Positions 52,051-60,187 of a stretch of DNA of 64,000 nt are shown here, one piece after another; within the stretch, counting starts at the first letter, position 1; each line of letters begins with the position of its first letter. The notes under the pieces were generated by a model. That model ran no database searches and was not told the DNA's origin. It saw nothing but the letters and a program-made list of their open reading frames with translations. This DNA comes from Pelomonas sp. Root1237 (GTDB taxonomy: Bacteria; Pseudomonadota; Gammaproteobacteria; Burkholderiales; Burkholderiaceae_C). Made by a program: the position numbers and the translations under genes. The stretch lies in assembly GCF_001425055.1 (NCBI RefSeq), contig NZ_LMDK01000016.1, positions 776,773 to 840,772 on the forward strand, given 5' to 3'.

Positions 52051-53550
52051 ATGAAGCAATCTCGCGGCTGGCACCTCGGCGGCTGGGCTTGGGCCCTCGC
52101 GGTGGTGTTCTCCCTGGCGGGCACGGTGGCCTGCGGCACCTTGCTGGAACAGGAACGTCAGGTGCAGCCAGCGTCGGCGCGCCTGACCGCAGACCGCGTC
52201 ACCCTGCAGGGCCGTGACGGCCCCGTCTCCGATGCCGTCGAGGCCAGGGACCTGGCCCGGGTGCGCGACGAGGGCAATGGCGCGCTGCTGGAACGCCATC
52301 TCGGCGCGCTGGCAGCCAGGGGCGACACCCAGCTGCTGCGCGGCAACACGGCCAAGCTGCTGGTCGACGGCCCCGCCACCTTTGCAGCAATGAAGGCGGC
52401 CATCGCCGCCGCCCGCCACCGCCTGCTGGTGGAGTTCTACATCATCGAGGACGAGGGCGTAGCCGCCGAGATCGGCGAGCTGCTGCTGCGCAAGGCCGCC
52501 GAGGGCGTCAGCGTGGCGCTGATGTACGACAGCCTGGGCTCGATGGGCACGGATGGCGCCTTCTTCGACCGCCTGCGCAAGGGCGGCGTCGCCGTGTGCG
52601 CCTTCAACCCGATCAATCCGCTGGAGCGACCGGGCCACTGGGGCGTGCTGCAGCGCAACCACCGCAAGATGCTGGCCGCCGACAGCGACGTGGCCTTCAC
52701 CGGCGGCATCAACCTCAGCAACGTCTACGCCGAAGGCTCCTTCAGCAGCGCCCGCCGCAGGGGCCCCGCCCGGCCGCCCGAAGGGGCTCCGCTCCCGCCT
52801 GGCGGGACAGCGCGCAGCGCGAAGGGTGCGCCAATACAGCCGCCGGCCGACGCCGACAAGCAGGGCTGGCGCGACACCCAGGTGGAGCTGCGCGGCCCCG
52901 TGGTGTCGGCCCTGGCCGTGCTGTTCCGCGAATCCTGGGCCCTGCAGGGTTGCCCCGGCGAACTGGCGCCCGCCCCGCCGCCCAGTGTGGCCACACCCGG
53001 GCAGCGCGTCGTCAAGCTGGTGGCGGGCGATCCGGCCAATGGCATCAACCCCAGCTACACGGCGCTGCTGCACGCCATCGATGCCTCGCAGCGCAGCGTG
53101 CAGCTGACCATGGCCTATTTCGCACCCGGGCCCGAGCTCATCCGGGCCCTGTGCGACGCGGCCCGCCGCGGCGTGGCCGTCTCCCTCGTGTTGCCGGGCC
53201 GCAGCGACGTCGCCATGGTGCTGCACGCCGCGCGTTCGCGCTATGCCCAGCTACTGGAAGCCGGCGTGCAGATCCACGAAATGACGGAGTCCGTCATGCA
53301 CGCCAAGACGGCCGTCGTGGATGGCGTTTATTCCAGCGTCGGCTCGAGCAACCTCGACTGGCGCAGCATCGTTGGCAACAACGAGGTCGACGTCATCGTC
53401 CTCGGCGACGACTTCGGCCAGCAGATGCAGGCGCTGTTCGCCCGCGACCTGCAGGTATCTCAGCGCATCGACGCGGCGCAATGGGCCAAGCGCGGCCTGG
53501 GCCAGCGCCTGCTGCAGGGATTTGCCCGCCTGGTGGAGCCATTGCTTTGA
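52051..53550 (+). CDS. Phospholipase D/cardiolipin synthase-like protein with an in-frame insertion
   Basis: A 499-residue enzyme with an N-terminal signal or anchor (about 8-27, with a cysteine in GTVACGT that could be lipidated). Two intact HKD motifs: HRKMLAADSD with FTGGINLS (about residue 206) and HAKTAVVDG with SVGSSNLDWRS (about 416). It likely joins two phosphatidylglycerols into cardiolipin or hydrolyses phospholipids. Between the motifs, after YAEGSFSS, about 35 residues (Pro/Arg/Gly-rich) are encoded by a hairpin-bearing element, in frame, before DADKQGWRDTQVEL. A sigma54-type promoter lies 24 nt upstream. Confidence 0.87.
   Translation: MKQSRGWHLGGWAWALAVVFSLAGTVACGTLLEQERQVQPASARLTADRVTLQGRDGPVSDAVEARDLARVRDEGNGALLERHLGALAARGDTQLLRGNTAKLLVDGPATFAAMKAAIAAARHRLLVEFYIIEDEGVAAEIGELLLRKAAEGVSVALMYDSLGSMGTDGAFFDRLRKGGVAVCAFNPINPLERPGHWGVLQRNHRKMLAADSDVAFTGGINLSNVYAEGSFSSARRRGPARPPEGAPLPPGGTARSAKGAPIQPPADADKQGWRDTQVELRGPVVSALAVLFRESWALQGCPGELAPAPPPSVATPGQRVVKLVAGDPANGINPSYTALLHAIDASQRSVQLTMAYFAPGPELIRALCDAARRGVAVSLVLPGRSDVAMVLHAARSRYAQLLEAGVQIHEMTESVMHAKTAVVDGVYSSVGSSNLDWRSIVGNNEVDVIVLGDDFGQQMQALFARDLQVSQRIDAAQWAKRGLGQRLLQGFARLVEPLL
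52745..52850. repeat. Hairpin element inserted inside the phospholipase D gene
   Basis: About 105 bp of GC-rich sequence encoding RRRGPARPPEGAPLPPGGTA and a little more, absent from the enzyme family as I know it. It holds the dyad TCCCGCC-T-GGCGGGA near 52793-52807 and repeated GCGCAGCGCGAAGGG-type text. The same phrase is familiar from proteins of related Burkholderiales, from memory only. Length is compatible with a multiple of three, keeping the frame. Confidence 0.55.
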
Positions 53551-53553
53551 GCT

Positions 53554-53568
53554 GGCATCCCGTTTGCC
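53554..53568 (+). promoter_or_regulatory. Sigma54 -24/-12 element before gene 53608
   Basis: GGCATCCCGTTTGCC preceded by T. Predicted start near 53579, 29-nt leader with CGGAG. It is the right-most element found. Confidence 0.75.
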
Positions 53569-53607
53569 ACAGACCGGCGGGTTTATTCAGCAACTCGGAG
53601 TTCTGCG

Positions 53608-54102
53608 ATGACGATTGACCTCATGGGCACTTCCTCCATGACCGAAGCCACCGCCATGGGCGCGGCCGGGCGCTTCCTGAACGACATGCGCCTGGAGCGC
53701 GCACGCCGGCCGGGCGGTAGCAGCACGGGCCGGCTGATGCGGCGCAGCCGCACACGCACCGCCGGCATACGCTTTGAATGGGTGACACGCACGATCGGAC
53801 CGGTGCTGCGCGTCGTGGCCACCTGGACCGACCAGCATGGTCAGCCTCACCACACCTCGTTCTCGGTGCAATGCAATGGTCTGGAAGGGGCGTTGGATCG
53901 TGCCATCGCGGCACGCACGTCCTGCGGTGCGCCGCCGCCGGATCGTGATGATCTGCTGCAACGCCTGCAGCAGGAATTCGCCACTGCGCCGCTTGCCGCG
54001 GAGCAGCTGGCTGGCATGGCGCCAGGGCGGACCTTGCTGACCGCTCAGCTCAACTTGGCCAGCATGGAGGCCTCGGTGGCCTCGTCCCAAGCCAACGGAT
54101 AA
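53608..54102 (+). CDS. Hypothetical protein in the sigma54 block
   Basis: A 164-residue soluble protein. Arg-rich N-terminal third (RLERARRPGGSSTGRLMRRSRTRTAG), a beta-rich middle (IRFEWVTRTIGPVLRVVATWTDQHGQPHHTSFSVQ) and a helical C-terminus (DRDDLLQRLQQEF). No family recognised. A CGGAG site precedes the ATG at 53608; other in-frame ATGs follow within 15 codons. Its last 58 bp overlap the convergent FeeM-like gene. Confidence 0.65.
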   Translation: MTIDLMGTSSMTEATAMGAAGRFLNDMRLERARRPGGSSTGRLMRRSRTRTAGIRFEWVTRTIGPVLRVVATWTDQHGQPHHTSFSVQCNGLEGALDRAIAARTSCGAPPPDRDDLLQRLQQEFATAPLAAEQLAGMAPGRTLLTAQLNLASMEASVASSQANG

Positions 54103-54731
54103 AGGCAACGGGCCTGGGTCAGCAGCTCAGGCCGGCCGCCCCACAGCGCGATCTGCTCGCGCACGGTCGCCAGATCGATGCTCATCAGCACAGCCGGCGC
54201 GTTCACGCGCGGGTTGTGCCGGGCCGCCGTGTAGGGCAGCAGGCCCAACCAGCGACGGTAGAAGGCGACGTGGCGCGGGTTGACCTCGATGATGAGGCGC
54301 TCGCAACGCGCGCGACGGTGGGCGTGCAGATAGCCGAGGTGAAACACCTGGGCCAGCACCCGCTTGGGCTCGAAGGCATGTTTGTCCACAGCCAGCCGGC
54401 CGAATTCGCAGAGCTTGACGCCGGCGGAACGCCATTCGGCCAGCTCGGATTCGAAGAGCAGGTCGGCGTGCAGGCCGCCGGCACCGTCAAAACGCACCGA
54501 CAGCGTGCCGATGATGTTGTCGCCGTTGCGCGCCGTGCAGATGATGTCGCCATCTTCCTTTCGGCTGGTGTAGGTCTCCCGCTTCACCGCCAGGCCGCGA
54601 TCGCCGTAACGGCGTTCGACGAGCTCGTAGGCGTCACCCTCCAGCGCTCCGAAATCGCTGTTGAGCTCCAGCGGCGGTCCGCCGAAGGGATTCAGCGGCG
54701 TGCGGCGGCTTTCTTCGAACATGGGCGTCAT
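54045..54731 (-). CDS. FeeM-like N-acyl amino acid synthase domain protein
   Basis: A 228-residue GNAT-superfamily protein. Core: GTLSVRFDGAGGLHADLLF, CEFGRLAVDKHAFEPKRVLAQVFHLGYLHAHRRARCERLIIEVNPRHVAFYRRWLGL. This is the FeeM/acyl-homoserine-lactone-synthase-like pattern, which joins an acyl chain from acyl-ACP to an amino acid. No exosortase or known quorum regulator is nearby. The upstream 220 bp is less GC-rich and holds two palindromes. The product could be a signal or lipid; this is inference. Confidence 0.78.
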   Translation of the reverse strand: MTPMFEESRRTPLNPFGGPPLELNSDFGALEGDAYELVERRYGDRGLAVKRETYTSRKEDGDIICTARNGDNIIGTLSVRFDGAGGLHADLLFESELAEWRSAGVKLCEFGRLAVDKHAFEPKRVLAQVFHLGYLHAHRRARCERLIIEVNPRHVAFYRRWLGLLPYTAARHNPRVNAPAVLMSIDLATVREQIALWGGRPELLTQARCLYPLAWDEATEASMLAKLS

Positions 54732-54780
54732 CGACTACATCCTTGGTGCCCAACGCACCGAGCGGCGGAGTCTAGGGATT

Positions 54781-54848
54781 GAAATGACGCATTTCATTGA
54801 AGCTCACAGACCGATACATCTAAATCGGGGGGATCAGGGATTTCCCTG
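54781..54848. promoter_or_regulatory. Two palindromes upstream of the FeeM-like gene
   Basis: GAAATG-ACG-CATTTC at 54781-54795 and CAGGGA-TT-TCCCTG at 54835-54848 lie within 120 bp of the start at 54731, in the 218-bp gap between this gene and sapC. They could be operator sites. Confidence 0.45.
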
Positions 54849-54907
54849 TCGCCGAGAAATGCGACAACGACCGCGCCCTGGTATTCGGGGACCACGGCAA
54901 GAAAGAA

Positions 54908-54926
54908 GGCCACGCGCGGCGTGGCC
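54908..54926 (-). terminator. Rho-independent terminator after sapC
   Basis: On the minus strand GGCCACGC pairs with GCGTGGCC over a 3-base loop and is followed by TTCTTTCTT. It lies 24 bp past the sapC stop. Confidence 0.85.
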
Positions 54927-54949
54927 TCGGGAGCGAAGGCGCTGCGGGA

Positions 54950-55684
54950 TCAGACCACGTACTTGCCCACCAGGCGGTTCATGTTGGTCAACGACAGGCG
55001 GTGCATCTCGATCATCGCGATGAGGCCGTTGCGGTGCAGCTGCAGCACCTTGTCGTCGGCCAGCTCGGCGTACTTCTTCTCGTCCAGGGCCATGAAACCC
55101 TCGACGTCGAGCTTTTCATCGTTGGGCAAGGTCGCCTCGAAGCGCATGTCCTGCAGCAGGTCCATCTCGACGAGCAGGTTGCAGATCAGGCGGGTGCGCT
55201 CGGCTTCCTGCTCGAAGTTTTCCAGGAAGGCCTTGGCGTTCAGCAGGAACTCGGTCGGCTGGCCGTCCTTGAACAGGGCCTCGCCGGTCGTCTCGTTGAA
55301 GGCCGGCCACTTCATGTCGTAGCAGACGGCCATGCTGTTCGAGCTTTCGTCCATGCGGGCCATCACGAAGGGATAACGGCGTACATAGGCGGGCACGTAG
55401 CCACCGGTCCACTTGTCGCCCTCGACGAAGAGGTTGGAGCCCGCGCGCAGGCCCAGCACGGCCAGAGGCGCGACGGGCTGCTTGCCATCCGGGCCGGGGC
55501 TGCCGGCGCGCACGAAGACGATCGGGTATTCCTTGCAGGCGTCGGCAAACTCGACGGCGGCGAGGAAGACCGAGTTCTGATCGGCCACGCGGCTCACGAC
55601 GGACTGGTCGGTGTCCAGCTTCAGGTTCTTGTGGACGTCACGATCCAGCGGCTGCATTTCGCCGTACATCGGGGGGTTGCTCAT
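54950..55684 (-). CDS. SapC family protein
   Basis: A 244-residue protein matching SapC: YGEMQPLDRDVHKNLKL at the start, FLAAVEFADACKEYPIVFV, GYVPAYVRRYPFVMA, and a C-terminal HRNGLIAMIEMHRLSLTNMNRLV. The name comes from surface (S-layer-associated) and peptide-resistance contexts; biochemical function is unclear. Its ATG overlaps the stop of the CorC-like gene (ATGA at 55681-55684), and a GGAGAG site precedes it. A terminator follows. Confidence 0.9.
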   Translation of the reverse strand: MSNPPMYGEMQPLDRDVHKNLKLDTDQSVVSRVADQNSVFLAAVEFADACKEYPIVFVRAGSPGPDGKQPVAPLAVLGLRAGSNLFVEGDKWTGGYVPAYVRRYPFVMARMDESSNSMAVCYDMKWPAFNETTGEALFKDGQPTEFLLNAKAFLENFEQEAERTRLICNLLVEMDLLQDMRFEATLPNDEKLDVEGFMALDEKKYAELADDKVLQLHRNGLIAMIEMHRLSLTNMNRLVGKYVV

Positions 55685-56988
55685 GTTTCTCTCTCTCCAG
55701 TTTCCTCGGCCAGACGACTGACCAGCACTTTGTCTACACGCTTGCCATCGAGGTCCACGACCTCGAATCTCCACGCGTCCCACTCCACGACATCGGTCGT
55801 GCGCGGCAAGCGCCCCAGCAACAGCATGATCATGCCGGCCAGGGTGTTGTAGCGCCCACGGTCCTCTTCGGGCAGTTCCTTCAGCTCCAGGCGGTCCTTC
55901 AGCTCGGGCACCGGGATCAGGCCGTCGATCAGCCAGCTCCCGTCCTCGCGCTGCACCGCCCAGGCGTCACCGTCACTCGGGGCATTGAACTCCCCGGCAA
56001 TGGCTTCCAGCACGTCACGCACGGCGATCACGCCCTGCACCTCGCCGTACTCATCGACGACGAAGACCAGGGGCGCGTCCGACACGCGGAAATGTTCCAG
56101 CAGCTCCATGCCCGACAACGTCTCGGGCACGAACAGCGGCGGCTCCAGGCCCGCCATCAGGTCCAGCGGCAAGCCCTCCAGCATGCCGGCCAGCAGCGCC
56201 GGCGCATTGGCCACGCCCAGCACCTCGCCCAGGCCACCGCGGCAGACCGGGTAGCGGTTGAAGCCATGCTCGCGCAAGACGGCCAGCACCTCGGCCGGCG
56301 TCGCATCAACCTCCAGCCAGGCAATCTCGGCCCGCGGAATCATCATGGAGCCGACCTGACGCTCGTCCAGGCGGAACACGTTGCGCACCATCTGGTGCTC
56401 ATGCTCCTCGATGACACCGGCGTCGCGGCCTTCTTCCAGGCTGGCGGCGATCTCCTCTTCCGTCACACCGCGCTGGCCCTTGTTGCGCAAGCCCAGCAGG
56501 CCCAGCGTCGCCTCGGTCATGAAGCTCAGCGCCTTCACCAGCGGGCGCGCGGCCATGGAGATGAAGTTCATCGTCGGCGCGACGAGGCGGGCCACCGTCT
56601 CCGGGTAGATCTGGCCGATGCGCTTGGGCACCAGCTCGCCGAAGACGATGGTCAGCAGCGTGATGATGATGACGACCAGCGCCGTCGCGGCGATGTCGGT
56701 GGCATGCGGGTTCAAGCCGAAGCTCTCAGTCAGCCAGCGCGACAGCGGGCCGGAGAAGGCCGCATCGCCGACGATGCCGTTCAGCACGCCGATACCGGTG
56801 ATGCCGATCTGCACCGTCGACAGGAATTTGGTCGGGTTGTCATGCAGGTCCATCGCGGCCTGCGCACCGCCCTCGCCACTCTCCACCATCACCTGCAACC
56901 GCGCCTTGCGGCTGGCGGTCAGCGCCATCTCCGACATCGCGAACAGGCCGTTGATCAGGATCAGAAAGAGAACGAGAGCGGTATCCAT
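55681..56988 (-). CDS. CNNM/CorC-type hemolysin family membrane protein
   Basis: A 435-residue protein. DUF21/CNNM membrane domain (about 1-190) with three to four helices and [16 protein letters not shown], then a CBS pair (about 205-330, [36 protein letters not shown] and [25 protein letters not shown]) and a CorC_HlyC domain at the C-terminus. Members mediate Mg2+ or Co2+ efflux; the hemolysin label is historical. ATG 56988 begins a hydrophobic helix. It is followed by sapC with a 4-bp overlap. Confidence 0.92.
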   Translation of the reverse strand: MDTALVLFLILINGLFAMSEMALTASRKARLQVMVESGEGGAQAAMDLHDNPTKFLSTVQIGITGIGVLNGIVGDAAFSGPLSRWLTESFGLNPHATDIAATALVVIIITLLTIVFGELVPKRIGQIYPETVARLVAPTMNFISMAARPLVKALSFMTEATLGLLGLRNKGQRGVTEEEIAASLEEGRDAGVIEEHEHQMVRNVFRLDERQVGSMMIPRAEIAWLEVDATPAEVLAVLREHGFNRYPVCRGGLGEVLGVANAPALLAGMLEGLPLDLMAGLEPPLFVPETLSGMELLEHFRVSDAPLVFVVDEYGEVQGVIAVRDVLEAIAGEFNAPSDGDAWAVQREDGSWLIDGLIPVPELKDRLELKELPEEDRGRYNTLAGMIMLLLGRLPRTTDVVEWDAWRFEVVDLDGKRVDKVLVSRLAEETGERET

Positions 56989-57116
56989 CGAAGGCGCCAG
57001 ACCCCGGGGAAAACCCCAGGTGGCGCAAGGCAAAAACGAAGCCCGGGAGACTATCAGAAGGCCATGACCAAACCCACCGTGCGATCCCTCGCTCCGGGGA
57101 CCGGGACAATCCGCAC

Positions 57117-57941
57117 ATGAACTACCTGATCGGCGACCTCCAGGGCTGCTGCGACGCGCTGGAGCGCTTGCTGCGGCAGATCGATTTCTCCCCGTCACGC
57201 GACCGCCTCTGGCTGCTGGGTGACCTCGTCAACCGCGGCCCGGCCTCGCTGACGACGTTGCGCCGCCTGGCCGGCCTGGGCGAGACGGCGACCTGCCTGC
57301 TGGGCAACCATGACCTGCACCTGCTCGCCGCCCACCACGGCGTGCGCCGCCCGCACCGGGGCGACACGCTGGACGACATCCTGGCCGCGCCCGACCGCGA
57401 GGCGCTGATGGACTGGCTGCGCCAGCAGCGCATGGCCGTCTACGAGGCCGGCTGGCTGATGGTGCACGCCGGCGTTGTGCCGCAATGGAGCCGCGACGAC
57501 ACCCTGGCCTTGGCGGCCGACGTCGAGGCCGTGCTGCGCGGCCCTGCCCTGCCCGACTTCCTGCACGCCATGTACGGCAACGAGCCGGCGCGCTGGGACC
57601 CCGACCTCGCCGGCACCGCGCGGCTGCGCTTCACGGTCAACGCGCTGACGAGGCTGCGCTTTTGCAGCGCCGACGGCGAGATGGACTTCAAGACCAAGGA
57701 CGGCGCCGGCGCGGCACCTGAAGGCTTCATGCCCTGGTTCGACGTGCCAGGCCGCAGGACCGCCGACACGCCCATCGCCTTCGGCCATTGGTCGACGCTG
57801 GGGCTGCTGGACCAGCCGCACCTGCTTGGCCTGGACACGGGCTGCGTCTGGGGTGGCAAGCTGACGGCGGCGCGGGTGGACGGCCTGCAGCGCGAGATCA
57901 TCCAGGTGGACTGCGAACAGGCGCAGCAGCCGGGCGGCTGA
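57117..57941 (+). CDS. apaH: Symmetrical bis(5'-nucleosyl)-tetraphosphatase
   Basis: A 274-residue metallophosphatase that splits Ap4A to two ADP and can remove Np4 caps from RNA. Motifs: [17 protein letters not shown] (GDxxG), [14 protein letters not shown] (GDxxNRG), [11 protein letters not shown] (GNHD), HAGVVPQW and a last [10 protein letters not shown]. Length matches E. coli ApaH. It is monocistronic, followed by tRNA-Ser. Confidence 0.95.
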   Translation: MNYLIGDLQGCCDALERLLRQIDFSPSRDRLWLLGDLVNRGPASLTTLRRLAGLGETATCLLGNHDLHLLAAHHGVRRPHRGDTLDDILAAPDREALMDWLRQQRMAVYEAGWLMVHAGVVPQWSRDDTLALAADVEAVLRGPALPDFLHAMYGNEPARWDPDLAGTARLRFTVNALTRLRFCSADGEMDFKTKDGAGAAPEGFMPWFDVPGRRTADTPIAFGHWSTLGLLDQPHLLGLDTGCVWGGKLTAARVDGLQREIIQVDCEQAQQPGG

Positions 57942-57971
57942 GCCAAGGCACCGTAGAATGCGCGTCCCGCT

Positions 57972-58061
57972 GGAAGCGTGGGAGAGTGGTTTAATCCAAC
58001 GGTCTTGAAAACCGTCGAAGGTGTGAGCCTTCCGTGAGTTCGAATCTCACCGCTTCCGCCA
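57972..58061 (+). tRNA. tRNA-Ser (TGA)
   Basis: A 90-nt class II tRNA with encoded CCA. Acceptor GGAAGCG pairs with CGCTTCC; the anticodon loop CTTGAAA gives TGA; a long variable arm (GGTGTGAGCCTTCC) is present; the T-loop is GTTCGAATC. Confidence 0.97.
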
Positions 58062-58067
58062 GGTTTT

Positions 58068-58139
58068 CGTGAGTTCGGCAAGGCCGCGCAGCGGCCTTGG
58101 ACGCACCGCCAGGTGCGGCAATCTCACAGCCTCCGCCAG
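58068..58139 (+). other. Interrupted duplicate of the tRNA-Ser 3' end
   Basis: CGTGAGTTCG (58068-58077) repeats tRNA positions 58033-58042, and AATCTCACAGCCTCCGCCAG (58120-58139) repeats 58043-58062 with two changes. The 42 bp between hold two hairpins: AAGGCCGC-GCA-GCGGCCTT and CGCACC-GCCA-GGTGCG. This looks like a damaged integration scar (att-like copy) later hit by a small insertion. Confidence 0.6.
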
Positions 58140-58227
58140 CTCGAGAAGCAAGAGCGCGGTGCATGTTCCTTGCATCAATCGGCAGGACTCGCGTCCAATC
58201 CGCGATGCCAACTCACCGGATCTCGCC

Positions 58228-58653
58228 ATGTCACGTTACGTCGATCAGGTTCTCGTGCCCGGCGAGCGAGTCGTCCATCTGGGGCGCACCAGCCTCTGGT
58301 CGGTTTGGCACTTGCTGTTGTTCGGCCTGCTCTTGCTGCCCGCCTTTGGCCTTGGGCTCATCCTTTGGGTGGCCGCCTACGTTCGCATCAGGTCAACCGA
58401 GCTGGCCGTGACCACCAAGAGAGTGATCGTCAAACACGGGTTCATCCGTCGCCACACGATCGAGATCAACATCAACAAGGTGGAGAGCATTCAGGTCAAT
58501 CAGTCCCTCATGGGCCGAATGCTCAACTTTGGCACCCTCGTCATTGCAGGCACCGGTGCATCCCATGCGCCCATCGACGGCATCGCAGAGCCGCTTGTAT
58601 TCCGCCGCGCCTTCGTCGAGGCCCAGGACTCGGCACAGAGCAGCCAGGCATAG
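58228..58653 (+). CDS. Membrane protein with bacterial PH domain (YdbS-like)
   Basis: A 141-residue protein. VDQVLVPGERVVHLGRTSLWSVWH, two helices (about 23-52), then a PH-like domain VRIRSTELAVTTKRVIVKHGFIRRHTIEININKVESIQVNQSLMGRMLNFGTLVIAGTG. YdbS-type domains of this kind are common; function unknown. A longer open frame upstream runs through the tRNA scar and is not used. Confidence 0.83.
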   Translation: MSRYVDQVLVPGERVVHLGRTSLWSVWHLLLFGLLLLPAFGLGLILWVAAYVRIRSTELAVTTKRVIVKHGFIRRHTIEININKVESIQVNQSLMGRMLNFGTLVIAGTGASHAPIDGIAEPLVFRRAFVEAQDSAQSSQA

Positions 58654-58667
58654 CGTCAAGAGACGCT

Positions 58668-59042
58668 TCAGTCGAAGGTGCCCGCCACAAAGGATGCCTT
58701 GACCGTGATCAGCCAGCTGCCCTCCACCTTGTGCAGGACGAAGTGGTCGTTGAACAGCTTCTGACCGATCCGCACCCTCACGTTCGCTGTTGAAAGGCTG
58801 TCCGAGATGTGCTCGACCGAGAGGATTGCTTCGTCCCTCGGCGCACCCGTCGACTGGGGGCTCGGCCTTCCATGGATGAGCGCCGCATAGTCCTGTGAGG
58901 ACAGCATGTTCAACCGCCCCCCGTCAAGCCACTGCACAAAGCAGTTCGGGTGGAAGACCTTGTTGAAGTCACGACTCTTCGGCTCATAGGCCAGATTGAA
59001 ATAGTCCTCGATCAGAGTGGCTACGGCTTGGGTCTGGGTCAT
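58668..59042 (-). CDS. NTF2-like/putative lumazine-binding domain protein
   Basis: A 124-residue single NTF2-fold domain: ATLIEDYFNLAYEPKSRDFNKVFHPNCFVQWLDGGRLNMLSSQDYAALIHGRPS and a C-terminal FNDHFVLHKVEGSWLITVKASFV. The pattern matches the putative lumazine-binding family of the NTF2 superfamily. It diverges from the LysR gene at 59146, which may regulate it. Role unknown. Confidence 0.78.
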   Translation of the reverse strand: MTQTQAVATLIEDYFNLAYEPKSRDFNKVFHPNCFVQWLDGGRLNMLSSQDYAALIHGRPSPQSTGAPRDEAILSVEHISDSLSTANVRVRIGQKLFNDHFVLHKVEGSWLITVKASFVAGTFD

Positions 59043-59145
59043 CGCAGGCTTTCATCAATGGGCGAACGATTCGTATAGTGAGGAATCCTTCCGCGCCCGG
59101 CTACAGCGAACTGGTTATCGCTGCCATTACCAGAACACATCGACC

Positions 59146-60090
59146 ATGGATGACCTTGATGGAGCGCTTGTCATCGGCCTGCTGGCGCTGAATGCGGTCG
59201 CCGAATCGAAGAGCTTCGGCCGTGCTGCCTCTCGGCTGGGCAAGACGCAGCCCGCGGTGAGCCGCTCGATCCAGCGCTTGGAAGACCGCCTCAGCGCCAA
59301 GCTCGTGCATCGCACAAGCCGACACGTTGAAGTGACGGATGCCGGGCATGCGTTGCTCTCCAAGGTGCTGCCCCTGCTGCAGGGGATAGAGGATGCGACG
59401 GCCGCCGCCTCTGACCAGGCCTCGGCCGTCAACGGCACGTTGCGCGTCGCCTGCGATGCCCGGTTTGCCGGCCTCGTGTTGGCGCCGGAGCTGGCGCAGT
59501 TTCTGAAGGCCCACCCGTCTCTTCAACTGAGGCTGGAGACCAAGAACGGTCTCTCGGACCTGGTGAGCGACGGATTTGATCTCGCCGTCAGGTTTGGGCC
59601 TCCATCCATCTCGACCCTGGTCTGTCGCAGGCTCTACAGCCCGCGCGTTCTGACCGTTGCCGCGCCGTCCTATCTGGCGCGCCGCGGTCGACCCAGGTCG
59701 CCGCAGGATCTGGTGGGCGACGATCATGAGTGCATCGTCGCCATCGATCCCGCCACCGGCAGGCCCTTCGAGTGGGAGTTCTGGCGTGGCGATGAGAAAG
59801 TGAAGGTGGCCGTTCGCGGCAACCTGACGGTCACGGACGCCGGAATCAAGATTGGGGCCTGTCTCGCGGGCCACGGGATCGCCCAGGTGATCGACCTCGG
59901 GGTCGATTCGCATCTGCGAGCGGGCACGCTGGAGCCCGTCTTGCCGGACTGGGCTGACGAGACATTTCCCCTCTATGTCTACTACCCCAGCCGGACCCAC
60001 GTTCCGGCCAAGGTCAGAGCCTTCATCGACTTTGTTGTGGGCATGATGCCGGTGCTTCAGCCGGCCGGCCAAGTCGACCTTCGGCCATGA
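59146..60090 (+). CDS. LysR-family transcriptional regulator
   Basis: A 314-residue regulator. The HTH is ALNAVAESKSFGRAASRLGKTQPAVSRSIQRLEDRLSAKLVHRTSRHVEVTDAG, followed by a linker helix and the effector domain (GTLRVACDARFAGLVLAPELAQF, ending in FPLYVYYPSRTHVPAKVRAFIDFV). The ATG at 59146 is preferred over upstream starts. The 103-bp gap to the divergent NTF2-like gene is the likely operator region. Confidence 0.9.
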   Translation: MDDLDGALVIGLLALNAVAESKSFGRAASRLGKTQPAVSRSIQRLEDRLSAKLVHRTSRHVEVTDAGHALLSKVLPLLQGIEDATAAASDQASAVNGTLRVACDARFAGLVLAPELAQFLKAHPSLQLRLETKNGLSDLVSDGFDLAVRFGPPSISTLVCRRLYSPRVLTVAAPSYLARRGRPRSPQDLVGDDHECIVAIDPATGRPFEWEFWRGDEKVKVAVRGNLTVTDAGIKIGACLAGHGIAQVIDLGVDSHLRAGTLEPVLPDWADETFPLYVYYPSRTHVPAKVRAFIDFVVGMMPVLQPAGQVDLRP

Positions 60091-60187
60091 ATGGGCTGAT
60101 CGGCGCCATCAGCTCCTACCGCGGCACCACGCAGTCCATCTCTTCGAGCCCCGCGCCGATTCGTGCGCTTGTTCGACTGTCCTGGGC

